Source: Hydnum rufescens UP504 (taxonomy: Eukaryota > Basidiomycota > Agaricomycetes > Cantharellales > Hydnaceae). From it: a stretch of DNA of 64,000 nucleotides. How positions within the stretch are numbered: position 1 is the stretch's first letter; every line of letters begins with the position of its first letter. Positions 11,515 to 21,626 of the stretch are shown here, piece after piece. The stretch covers positions 1-64,000 of the forward strand of contig MU128945.1 of assembly GCA_014904985.1 (NCBI GenBank), read 5' to 3'. A program made the position numbers and the translations under genes. Under the pieces are notes generated by a model. It searched no databases and was not told the origin of the DNA. It saw only the letters and a list, made by a program, of their open reading frames with translations.

Positions 11515-12071
11515 TGTCAGAGTTCATCCATTTCCCAGTTAATTCCAGTTTTGATTCCAGTTTTGGTTCCAGTTTTGGTTCCAGTCTGTTTCTGATTTGT
11601 CCCTGCCTCCATTTCATTCCCCTTCATTTCCTTTACTTCCAGTTCCCACACACTTACCCCTGGCCCTGTTCCTGTTCCCTCCACTTTCCCATCCCCTGCC
11701 CACTCCCCCTCTTGTGCCTGCCCCCCTGTAACCACCTCTCATTAAGCAATCAATCCCCCATAGTATAGGAACTATGTATAAGTAGTCTGAGGGCAACATC
11801 CAGAGACCCAGCTTTGGTCTCTCAGGATTTCCACTTCTACTCCAGACTACAGCTCTGAGTGTTTTCCAGCTGACTTTGTGAGCTTAAGGACTGCTGTGCT
11901 CACTTCTGCCTAGACCCTTCCAGGCTGCAGGATTCCTCCTCTGTTCTCCTGTCTCTTACTATCTTACTCTCACCCAGATTCATTCAGACTCAGCCAGACT
12001 TACACCAGACTTAGCTGGATTTATTTGTGTTTACACTTGTTTGGTGCTCTCATCACAGTGTGGCCCTGACA
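11515..12071. mobile_element. Probable solo LTR (family 2) inside copia gag
   Basis: A 557-bp non-coding block with exact terminal inverted repeats TGTCAG and CTGACA interrupts the gag reading frame; gag-like sequence continues on both sides. Length and TG...CA ends suit a solo LTR. It contains TTCCAGTTTTGGTTCCAG-type tandem repeats near 11541-11585. A clear target duplication is missing, so the call rests on the ends and on the interruption. Confidence 0.6.
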
Positions 12072-12515
12072 GTGCCACAGCAAGTATTCTGCAATCATTT
12101 CCATAGATCAACCAGAATTAATTTCAATCATCCTTTGTACAGAGCCCAGAGCTGATCCCAGACCTCCTTGGCCTTGAGTCCAGCCTTAATCTGGCTGAAT
12201 ACTGTATCTGGGACTGAGCTGGCCACAAGCTGTTTGACCATGGCCTCATCCTTCTTCCATTGAACCTCCAGTGTAAGTCCATCAACTGTACTGGCAGTGC
12301 TATAGTCTGACATAATCACATCACTCATAAGGTGCTCCAGCAGCCCCTTTGCATTGAGGGCCCACATAATACAGTTGCAGTATGTGACCCAGTTCAATCT
12401 GCTGCCAATTTTGTAACCCAAATCTTGAATTCATCACTCATAGTGGTCTTTTCTAGTCATGGAAAAATAGGTGGTAAATGTGTTTATTAAGAGAGCAATG
12501 ATGGGCCCATAACCT

Positions 12516-12912
12516 TGTGAGAGTTACAGCATTTGAGTAGTATGTCCCCCTGATTACTAAGCAGATGAGAATGAATTTGGATTGGCAAGACTTGAGGATT
12601 CAAGTGAAATAAGCAGCAGCAGGAAGAACACAAGACAAGTCCTTAGGATTTTTGTGGGCTCAAGCCTGTCCTTTATACTATTTACATGAGGCACAGAAAC
12701 ACATAAAATGGGGTAAAACATGAAGTAAAAGTCCAATTGTCAGTGATGGTGGCAAGAAAGCAAAGGGGTAAAGATTGCCAGTGAAACCTAGCTATAAGAT
12801 CCAAACAGTAGATTGGTGAATAACGAATGGTGAGGCCATCAGCATAGCCTCATGGGGTCATGCTTGTCTCCATCAGCATGCCCAGTCATTTCTGTAGTTC
12901 CTCACTCCAACA
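12516..12912 (-). repeat. Copia 5' LTR
   Basis: It aligns with 6773-7170, with scattered transitions such as CAGTGAGACTC against GGCAAGACTTG. It is adjacent to the start of gag on the minus strand and is followed on the right by the duplicated target AGGGCT. Confidence 0.88.
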
Positions 12913-13108
12913 AGGGCTAGCTATTAATGGCTGCTAGGGGCCAATCAGACAGCGAGACTAGTAGACCACAGGCTGAGGCAGAGTATCATGGTTTGTGTGT
13001 GAGTGACAAGGTCTGGGCAAAAGTTTTATATTGATTCCATGACAACTGCCATATATACATGACTTTTGAGTCCAAACTCAATTATCTAATACACTATATT
13101 ACAATACT

Positions 13109-13234
13109 GTCATCAGTTCCCAGAGTACTAGACTTTCCATATCCACAACTAGTTCTGTGACTCAACTTGCAACTTGAGTCAGCTCAAATTGCAAGTTGGT
13201 AGACTCATGACCAGTCCTCAAACTGAGCCATCAA
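13109..13234. other. Degenerate extension of the foldback arm
   Basis: Bases around 13195-13234 can be aligned, with gaps and C/T differences, to the reverse complement of 13549-13585, so the inverted arms of the following foldback element probably extend this far. No gene is seen. Confidence 0.45.
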
Positions 13235-13548
13235 GGGACTGGTGCAATGGGGATTGCTGGCAGGTTCTGTCTGATGACCAATCACAATCCAACAAAGGCT
13301 GGCAGTGCTAATACAGATTTATTTCTGAGTTTCAATAAAATACAGTCCAATATGGTGCAAGAGCCCTAAATCATCTGCAAGTTTCAATGATTCAGAGCCC
13401 AAAAGATGCACTGACAGCAACACACACCCTCTGCTGCATTTGGAAATCAACTAACCAGAAACAAATGTGTATTAGCACTGCCAGCCTTTGCTGGATTGTG
13501 ATTGGCCATCAGACAGAACCTGCCAGCAATCCCCATTGCACCAGTCCC
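13235..13548. mobile_element. Foldback/MITE-like element with 93-bp inverted arms
   Basis: The left arm 13235-13327 (GGGACTGGTGCAATGGGGAT...) is the near-exact reverse complement of the right arm 13456-13548 (...ATCCCCATTGCACCAGTCCC), with few mismatches over 93 bp, around a non-coding centre of about 128 bp. No transposase is encoded, so it is a non-autonomous element or an inverted duplication. No target duplication could be assigned because the arms fade outward. Confidence 0.8.
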
Positions 13549-13585
13549 TCGACAGCTCGGTTCGAGTCTAGCAAGTTGGGGCTTG

Positions 13586-14496
13586 CAGAAAATATGACGG
13601 AAGTTGCCGAGGGGCTCAGGTGATGAAGGAAACAGTCGACATTAGAAACATCCGTTTCCTGATTGAACCCGCTCAAGGGACATCTGTTTCTAGGGTGGCG
13701 ATTCTATTTAGAGAACTGTGGTTACCGATCATTTTGAGGAGCGGCTGTGCGCAGCATGTGCCTTTGCTACCCAGTAATTTGGTGAGTAACCGTACTTAGA
13801 CGTAATGACGCCTTTCCTAAAATGCTCTCGAGTTCGCGGACACCCAGTTGTATACAAATATGTTTGTATTGAACCACCTTCATCGCCCCCGAGCTTCGCC
13901 CGCCGAAAGATGAGATTCTCGGCAATTGATTGAAAATTAATGGGTGTCATTATGATGCTGGCTTGGAGTAATGTTTCAGAGACCTTTGGGGAGAATTGAA
14001 ATGGAATTTGAACAGGTATATTATAATTTCCAACATTAACGGTGAGCCGCAGACCCTTTTACCACCTGCGCAGCACGAGTAATGCTCTCAAAGAGGGAAG
14101 TGATGGACCAGTGTGGGCTCCTGGATAGCGGCTGAAACAAGATATGCTGTGGATAGATCTCGATTCCGTATATCCACCGGTCATGGGGCGGATCACCTCA
14201 TATCTCTATTACTTTCCTCATGCCGCCGGACTCATAGCTCCGGCAGGGAGGACAACATAGGCCCAAGATGAGTAAGTATGCTGGCCTTTTCCTAGCCTTT
14301 TCATCTCACTAGCAAGCGAATCGGCCCTGGGATTACCCTTCCTCCCCTAGACTCAACTGGCGTAATTAGCTTTGTCTACGGCAACCCCCCGCATTCATTC
14401 GTCAGTTGCAAAACTTGAAGGGCCCAAATCTATTTAGCTTGTCAATTTCTCCCCTCTGTAAGTTTGGTGCCCTTTCCTCAGACCATCTCTCGCCTC
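13586..14496. other. Intergenic region upstream of G-alpha, no gene recognised
   Basis: The composition changes here to the CpG-containing, moderate-GC type of the genic part of the window. Short open frames exist on both strands (for example 13729-13950 minus) but show no family resemblance. 14230-14496 is pyrimidine-rich, as expected for a fungal promoter and 5' leader. Confidence 0.4.
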
Positions 14497-16436
14497 ATGC
14501 CCCGCAAAGAGTCACGGCTAGGCTCGCTCCATCGTCTTGCCTTGAATGTACTCTCTCTTATCTGAATTGATTGACTAGGCACCGACGATGCTCGTTTGAA
14601 GAGCGAGCACATCGATCATCAGCTAGCCACCGAGGCTGCCGAACGCGCGAAAGAACGGGGACAGAGGTGTCCTTACTGTTACTAGGTCAGTCTCCTGTAC
14701 ACGTTACAGGGGTGTTGATGCTGATTTTTTTTTCGGGCGTCAGGTCAGAGCGAGTCTGGGAAATCGACGTTGCAGAAGCAGGTCAGTCATCAATAGACTG
14801 CCTTAAGGTGTATGACATGATGCTCAAAACTGCATGAACGCTCCAGTTTCAACTGTTATACGCCCCAAGCACATTCAACGAAGAGCGACCTGCGTGGCGA
14901 GCTATAATGTTGGTTCCCCGAAGCCAAGGTCTATCGTATCCTCTCTGCCTGACGATGGTATCCCCAGATTCATCAACATAATTTCCGCCGTGCGCGACAT
15001 ATTACGAGTGCTCGAAGATGTCGCCAAGAAAAGTCCACACTTCGCTGGTCCCTCTCAGCGGTCTGATCCACTTCATCTCGCACGACTTCGACTCGGCCCA
15101 TTGCTCTCCATGGAATCCAAACTTGTTCAAGCTGTCGATGCCGGATACCACACAGATAACGACGGATCCCGTGAAATATTTGTGCACCAAGGCTGGCAAA
15201 GAAAACATCTAGCCACCCCGCGAACCGAGACCCCAGGAGGCGCTCGTTCTCTTGACGAGACACATCGCGAAAGTCTAGAGGACGAAACCCTGTCTGAAAC
15301 ATCACACCTTCTCGATGTCTGCAAAGATTACATTCGAGAGCTGTCAGGACACCCTGATGTCATTCGCCTTACCGAATCAGGAAAGATTATGTTGAAGGAG
15401 TCTTCCTCATTGTCAGTTTGCATGTTCTTCATCTGTCTTCCCTGTCTTGAATTGAACAATTTTCTGATGGCTCGATCTAGTTTCCTCAGTGATCTCGACC
15501 GCCTCGCGTTGCCACAGTGGGTACCAACTGACTCCGATATATTGTACGCGCGAGTCCGAACAGTGGGAGTTGCCACACACCACTACTCGATTTCCGTCCG
15601 AAACAAAACGAGGAGCTGGCGCCTTTTCGACGTCGGTGGGACTAGGGGCCAGGTCAGTTCATTCAAGCACCCTCAGCAATCAATAGCTTACCAACGCTTG
15701 GGTTTGTGTTGATCGCAGCGTAAAGCATGGCTTCCATTTTTTGAAGGAACGACGGCCGTCATCTTCCTCGCACCGGTGTCCGTGTTCGATGAATTTCTGG
15801 ACGAAGCCCCTGAGACAAACCGGATGGACGACTGCATGCAGCTGTTTTCGGACATATCTTCTAGTCCCCTACTAAAGAAAACCCACATCGTCCTTTTTCT
15901 CAACAAATCGGATATCTTGAGGCGGAAATTGCTTCATGGGATCAGAATCACTGACTTGTTAGTACTAGTATCTTGCGCCTTTCACTTGGCAAATCTGAAA
16001 CCCCATCACTTGATTAGCATAAACACCTTTGCGCCCCGAGAAAACGAGATTTCTGTGGCATTACAGTTCTTCCGAGATCACTTCTCCGAAATATTTTTTC
16101 GAACAAATAAAGTGAATGATCGACGGCAGGCAAGTTTTTTTTACATTTCACAGAATCCTGCGACACTGCTAACATGCACTTTCGTCTAACCAGCTTTTTG
16201 TCCATGCAACGACTATTGTGGTCCGTCTCGTCTTTGTCTCCTTTAGATTATGGGATTGTAATATTTCGTTTGCCCTTTTCAGGATATCCCACTGATGAGG
16301 AAACTGATCGACCGTGGTGAGCATAGCCCCCACCTCCCGATGTCATGTCCGGCTGATTGTTTTTTTCTTCTTTATTTTGGCAACAGTGGTCACTGCGATC
16401 TTCTTCGAGCATTTTAGAAGCGCGACATTGATATAA
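14497..16436 (+). CDS. Divergent heterotrimeric G-protein alpha subunit
   Basis: Binds GTP and should relay receptor signals at the membrane. Spliced by eye, the protein starts MPRKESRLGSLH, enters the Ras-like fold at EVSLLLLGQSESGKSTLQKQ (P-loop near 14680-14780, split by an intron) and has a helical domain near 14835-15410. Switch I is ILYARVRTVGV, with the arginine finger and threonine kept. Switch II is RLFDVGGTRGQ, and the base-recognition motif is FLNKSD. The C-terminus is FFEHFRSATLI. The catalytic glutamine that normally follows DVGG is threonine. The start lacks the MG-x-x-x-S/C acylation signal of classical subunits. At least six introns are present. The first intron (about 14534-14578) was chosen to keep frame, so the N-terminus is less certain. 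It belongs to the expanded divergent G-alpha group of mushrooms rather than the Gpa1-3 set. Confidence 0.85.
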
Positions 16437-16644
16437 TATTACTGTAATACATCCCTCCATATATGTCAGGTTGGGAACTGTGCTACCTACCATATACTGC
16501 ATAGAGTCTTTTAAGCTTAACTTGTACCCACATTTCCCTTGAATAGTCAGGTTACTCTATGGATACTGTATTACACATCAGTTCCGATCATCCTTACGAA
16601 TCACAGCATTTGTTCGCAAGCGACGGCATGGATGCAAGTCCATT

Positions 16645-18888
16645 TTAGAAGAACTGTTCGAATCCCGTCATACCCTTCTTCGCTAGTCCGTCCTCTCTGC
16701 TCCTGCGAAGAAGGTCATGCAGGGCTTCCATCCTCTGACGAACAGCCTTGCCTTCTTCACCCCGCATGGCGGCCCATACCTCTCGCATTTCATTCTCGAT
16801 AGCTTCAGTCGAGCCAACCACAGTGGGGCCTCGGTATGTAGGCTGTCCCACGCTCGGGCCCGTGCGTACCTGAATGAGTTCGAATGCCACACGCCAGTTA
16901 ACTGACACTGTACAGACGAAGATCAAAGATCAAAATGATGAGCGCTCCAAGATGGCAACCTCAAAAAGAAATAGACTGGGGACGCACGATTGGCACTAAG
17001 GGAAGGCAGGTCACATAGGACATAAAATTCATCACTTATCATGTAGGAAGGCCAATGTACAATCAAAAAATGAACTCACGCGCTTATAGGCTGGTCGGTC
17101 ATGCATGGCCAGCAAACCATCGGGACCTTGCTAATGATAGATTCATACATCCCTCCGCTTCCAGTGTGCGTCTGTTCATGGAGGGCGTCAGTTACCACCC
17201 GGCAGGAATTCGCAACACGAATTGGAACATCTAAATGCTCACCATGAACCAACCAGTCGCTGGATGTTGGAGTACCATCTGCTGGGGGGCAAAACGGGTT
17301 ATTATCCCAAGCCCACTTTCAATGACCTTGGTACGAGTAGCTTCAGATATGAGGTGGTAGGTCGTGACGGTGGCGAACACAAAGGGCAAGGGGGGCTCCG
17401 CAGATAAGAGAGAGTCTATGAGAGTAAGTAGAAGATCGGGCCGTCGCGAGGGCGAATAGACAGTCCCAAAGCTGAGGCAGTTGACTCAGGATGAGCCCCC
17501 TGCATGAACTCGGAGTAAGGAAATATTGAAATACCTGACGTATATCGCGCTGTTTATCCCGAACCTCTTTTCACAAGAATCGAGGAAAGATAAGACCGCT
17601 TGATCCTCTTCATTAAGAGACACGTTGGGGTCGTCGAGTCTTCCATCCCAAGCGCTTTCCGAGAACTGCGGCCTACAGATCCGATTCGCATTCAGGCCTC
17701 GAACAACCAGAAAGATGACGTTCATACGCATACGCACCCAACTTGGAGGCATATGCCTCCGGTGGCATCTGCGAAGGCCTCGATAGCCCCAAGTTCTAGG
17801 TCCGGAGACGTAGTATTCACGAGACCAGACCAATTTTTGTGCTGAGCCCCTGCAGTGATCACCCCATAGGCCAACGAGGGGTTGAATGGGACCGATCCAA
17901 GTTGGGGCTCTAAAGAACACGACTGTTTAGCATTGATGTTTATAACGTTGAATGGAGATTACGGACGGAATTCATCTAATTCGCATCATGAGAATATATA
18001 TATGATCCATCATCGAATTGCCGAGATACGCACAATCATACATAGGTGCCGTCCCCGCAAGATGAATTAATTTTCCTTCGGTGTATGTGAAGGCCTACGG
18101 GGCAAAAATAGGATGAGTGAAGGGAATCCCCGTCGCACTAGTAGAAACTTGCATCCTCGAGTAATTGGTCCCTAGACTTCCCCCTCGCGTCTGGAGATTC
18201 CGAGAGTTGCTTGTATCGACCCACGGCATCCGACGTCGCACGTCTACCTCGTTAGACCATTAGGGTTTATGCTGTAAATTGGAAGGTCGATCACAGACCG
18301 AAGGCACCAACTGGCGGGAGCTGCTGCAAAAGCCAGCATGGGGATCGGCGAGAATGCATTAGAATCATCTGCAGCCGCCCGAGTGAGAGTCTCGGGGAAG
18401 GTTGAAAATAGCAACTGGGGCCAATAAAATATATGAATGTATTTGTAACGCTTTTCGAACACTTACGTCAGCAACCGCCAGTGTGGGCAATCGACCAAAT
18501 CCATCGGTGCGTGTGGCCTCGGGAGAAAGTTGGGAAAGAAAGAGTTTTAAGTCTTGAATGAATGTCTCGGATTGTCCAGCCCAATCTCGCTCATCCAGTC
18601 CATCCTGACCAAGGGGCCATAGACGAAGTCGACGAGAGACATCTTCAGACGTTCCATAACGGGAATTATCGGCCAATAGGTGCGGATAGAACACCTTTGT
18701 AGCTAAGAATGTGATAGATAGATCTGTATACTGGGAGAGGAGCGAACGTGCCAATGCGAGGAGGGGGCGAGCATGACCCCTGTGCCGTGATCTTCGGTGT
18801 CGATTAGTTGCGATTGTTCAAGTTCATATAGTACTCACCACCAAGGTGCCGCTGCGAACAAAAAGTGGGCAGGCGGGTGCGAAATCAT
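16645..18888 (-). CDS. UDP-glycosyltransferase (GT1 type)
   Basis: Transfers a sugar from a UDP-sugar to a small acceptor; substrate unknown. The start MISHPPAHFLFAAAPWGHARP is joined across a short intron, giving the family's N-terminal WGHxRPL motif. Middle exons carry FSPIPMLAFAAAPASW (about 18300) and AVLSFLDSCEKRFG followed by YVSFGT-like sequence (about 17560). The donor-binding end has RFAPQQMVLQHPATGWFM (about 17260) and then HTGSGGMYESIISKVPMVCWP (about 17110-17170), where GT1 enzymes have HCGWNS and GVPMVxWP. The last exon ends FEQFF at 16645. The expected N of HCGWNS is replaced by G. Several introns were placed by eye. It is convergent with the G-alpha gene, about 200 bp away. Confidence 0.85.
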
Positions 18889-18970
18889 GAGATCAGGAAG
18901 AACTTTTGTTGATGTCTGCAATCGATTCGACGGGCGGCCGGCCGCAGCCGAGGGCACTCTCGGAGTAATT

Positions 18971-19032
18971 GACTTTGGGCAACATCCGGATGCAAATCCG
19001 GAAACTCGGCTCGCCCAGCAACTCGGCGGCGG
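18971..19032 (+). repeat. Dispersed repeat, copy 1
   Basis: Starts GACTTTGGGCAACATCCGGA and continues through CCGGAAACTCGGC and CAGCAACTCGGCGG. It is similar to the reverse complement of 19441-19510 and to 63671-63738. With copy 2 it forms an inverted pair about 540 bp apart, so the pair may be the ends of a small MITE-like element. Confidence 0.65.
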
Positions 19033-19440
19033 ATCGGGATGGTATTATATACATGAGAAATTAGAGATAGTTGTACTATCTATATAGTGTAGCGGGTAAT
19101 GTGACTGGATTTGAATTATTATCTTTTGCGCTGCTGCGGTTCGAACCCCGCTTAAGTCAAGTGCTAGAATTAAGCGCCCATCCGATACCCCGGAGTGGTG
19201 CATGCTGGACATTCGGAGAACCTCATTTTGGCTTGTTCCGGACGTCATTTTACCTCACCCTTCCTTCCCCGTACGAACCACATTCGTGCACGCGGGAAGT
19301 CAATAATTTCCTTTTTGGGAATTTCTGAGCATTGTCTTCAAATCCGCTTAAAACATCTCAAGTAGCTGTAGAATACTACTAGTAATCTATTTCCGTTTAT
19401 TTTGTGGGCCTAAATACGGTATTTACACGATTATGCCCCC

Positions 19441-19510
19441 CTCAACTTGGGCCGGCGTTGAGTTGCTGCGCCGAATTTCCGGTTTTTGCTTCCGGATGTT
19501 GCCCAAAGTC
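19441..19510 (-). repeat. Dispersed repeat, copy 2 (inverted)
   Basis: On the minus strand it reads GACTTTGGGCAACATCCGGA, then AAAACCGGAAATTCGGCGC and AGCAACTCAACGC, closely matching copy 3 at the far right end of the window and copy 1 in opposite orientation. Confidence 0.65.
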
Positions 19511-21626
19511 CTCAACTCACACTCGGACTGACTGCATACGCTTGTGGAGTAATAATAGTATGAGCCCGACGAGGCTCATTCATTGCGTAGTTGGGGCGGG
19601 GTTGGGCTTGAGGGCTCAGGCACACAAAGAGTACCACCACGAATCGTCGAATCCTGAAGTACAGTACATAGAGGGATCCCATCGCGTATCACATTGATGC
19701 CAGAGCCAGGTCCATCCAGCAACCCCTGGGCAGCCAATTGGCCGAGGAATCTCATCAATTTTTATTTTGGTCTTACTACAGGAACGTGAACACACATCCA
19801 CTCCCTGGTGGCGACCACAGCCAAAAAATTATCTTCACATGTTTCATGGTTGCCTGAGTGAGGGATGATGACGGCTCCTTCGATTCGTACAGCGATTCAT
19901 ACAGCTTGCACAGGGTACATCAATGGAAGAAACCCAAGATGCCATCCGGCGAGGTCGAACTGAACATCTAGTCCTCGTAACCTGCCGATATTACAGACCC
20001 ACAGTTCCCACTGCCGGATACGGGAGACAGTCTATCTCGGGGCCAAGGGATTCGCGAAATTCTATGAGCGGGAGTGGGAAGTCTGTCATTAAAGATAAAA
20101 GGAGGGGAGCCATTGATCCCTCTTTGCGACGGAATGCCACGAAGTCCAATGTAGAGAGATACTGCGCACCATCCTTCGAATTTGGGACAAGTGCCTTGCT
20201 GCCACCGAATCGTGGCGAGATCATCTTCACTTATCCGAAAAGCCATGACGATGTGACCTTGGGACCGTCGCCGTCACAGGCATCCCCTGGCGGAAAGAAC
20301 AGCTTTGGTACAGCACCAAAACTGAAGGGACGGGAACATGAGGATGTTTAAGGGACCATAGTGGCTTTTGATCACCTCCCCTGGGACGAAATCTATGCGA
20401 TAGTTTGAATACGAGTGGGAGCGGATAATAGGAGGACTTGTCCCAGTGGGCCTGTGGGTACGCAAAGCCTGAGCTTCTCACATACACGCGTGACGGATTG
20501 GATATTTTTCGGGGCAAGAGGTGCGAGAGAGTTGGTCAGTTGGATGTGTGACATGGATTGCATTTAGAACGTGATATTACGCTCAGACGGATCATGTGCG
20601 GTCTCAGGGGTGGGGCAGCTTTCAACCAATAGGTCTGCGGCAGCTGCAGGACCGGTAGGGGCCTGAGGTTCTAGCCATTTAGAGTGAAAAGTAGGTAGCA
20701 CTGCACCGACGATCGCGTTGTTTGGGCTGACACGATGTTAAAGCCGGATGCAGACTGTCACAAAGTTCTGTGGCCTTGGGGAACCGCTCGCTTACTGTAA
20801 TTAATGTCTCCTAGAGCTAGGCACCCGTGCTGGGTCCAATCGCAAGCCGAACTGTCGCAGCGGGCCTAGCCGGTGCCTTGCGAAGATCAACGATTTGTAA
20901 TTTTCAATGGGCTGTATGCACCTCTATTATTCACGGTTGAGAGCAGCTTGAAGACCCGTGGAATGCTATGTCCGAACAGGCAAACCTCACCAAATTCGGT
21001 ATAAACAAATCTGTTTGCCTTGGTGTTGTCTGGGATTACGCGGTGAGGTGTTCACAGTCCCCGTGTCGCCACTCCCCAATTCGGCCATCGAGAATACGAT
21101 ACCACAGTTGGGGCTCGAGACAACAATCCCCGCATCATCAATTGCTAATCACACCAACCCCTCTCTATAAATATACCACGTACACCAGGGGCCATCAGGC
21201 ATGCAAGAATGAGGACCTGCGATCAATAGGAACTCGGACAGCAGTGACATTTGGCGGCCGAATAACCAAGTCAATCCATATTTGCAAAATCTTTCCATAG
21301 GTTTGTAACAGACGTGTTCATACTTCTCCTACTGCAAGGCCCTCTCATCTAACATCTGCAAGTGCTCTATCGACCAACTGTAGGCTGGTATGGACTCCAA
21401 CTCCTGTGGATATCCCCACGACTTTTCCTATCGACGAGAACGACCACGAGCTCCATTGGGTGAGTGTCGTCGAGTTTCGGTCGCCTTTCTATATTCCGCG
21501 GGTTCACCTCCGGCTTAGGACCCGAACTGTAAAGGGTAGTCCATGAAATCTTCTATAAGACGCACAATTTCGTTCCCCCCATCTTCCTACATCCCACTTT
21601 CACATCGCTGAACTTGAATCGTCGAG

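Larger units (their letters stand above)
7178..12421 (-). pseudogene. Copia gag-pol polyprotein, interrupted
   Basis: Read on the minus strand from high to low coordinates. 12421-12086 is the gag N-terminus. 11493-11179 continues gag and ends with the start of a zinc knuckle (CFNCHWKGHFKVDCW). 10990-10920 holds the aspartic protease motif DSGATCHMS. 10620-10250 is the integrase head with the LHR-x-LAHIS and CDSCKYAK zinc-binding residues, and 9660-9100 is the rest of the integrase. 8300-7600 is reverse transcriptase with YGLKQAGQCWY and HVDDCTFMG, where copia usually has YVDD. 7560-7178 is RNase H with its late region. Single in-frame stops occur repeatedly, often TGA where tryptophan is expected, consistent with C-to-T decay. 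Two insertions cut gag and integrase. Confidence 0.88.
6773..12912 (-). mobile_element. Ty1/copia LTR retrotransposon, inactive
   Basis: A full-length copia element on the minus strand with two LTRs of about 398 bp (6773-7170 and 12516-12912), flanked by the direct repeat AGGGCT at 6767-6772 and 12913-12918. The internal part encodes gag with a zinc knuckle, protease, integrase, reverse transcriptase and RNase H in the copia order. It carries two further LTR-like insertions at 9694-10246 and 11515-12071. The LTR pair differs at many sites, mainly C/T and G/A, and the frames are interrupted, so the copy is old and inactive. Confidence 0.88.
6423..13103. mobile_element. Solo LTR (family 1) split by a later copia insertion
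   Basis: The two halves, 6423-6772 and 12913-13103, together match the uninterrupted copy at 9694-10246 (for example GTGCCTCCTGGATTCAGGAG at the left and TATATACATGACTTTTGAGT at the right). It begins TGTAA and ends TTACA. The 5-bp target duplication ATACT is present at 6418-6422 and 13104-13108. Rejoined length is about 535 bp. No internal coding region belongs to it, so it is most simply a solo LTR left by recombination between the two LTRs of a full element. Confidence 0.8.
18889..21626. other. Long gap with repeats and an unresolved possible gene
   Basis: Between the glycosyltransferase start and the DUF2235 start. The inverted repeat pair lies at 18971-19510. From about 19560 to 20560 both strands have open stretches, with the minus strand more protein-like (for example KMISPRFGGSKALV near 20230 and VIKSHYGPLNILMFPSLQFW near 20370), but no exon chain gives a recognisable family. 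20560-21626 shows no credible gene; TATAAATATA at 21167 and pyrimidine-rich DNA before 21627 suit a promoter region. I assign no function. Confidence 0.4.

Noticed and set aside
13557..13575. A GGTTCGAGTC B-box-like motif beside the foldback element
   Set aside because: No A-box at the right distance upstream and no cloverleaf, so it is not called as an RNA gene.
19125..19155. tRNA-like internal promoter box (GGTTCGAACC) suggesting a tRNA or tRNA-derived SINE
   Set aside because: No acceptor, D-arm or anticodon arm can be folded around it, and the flanking T-stem has a mismatch; a single box is weak evidence.
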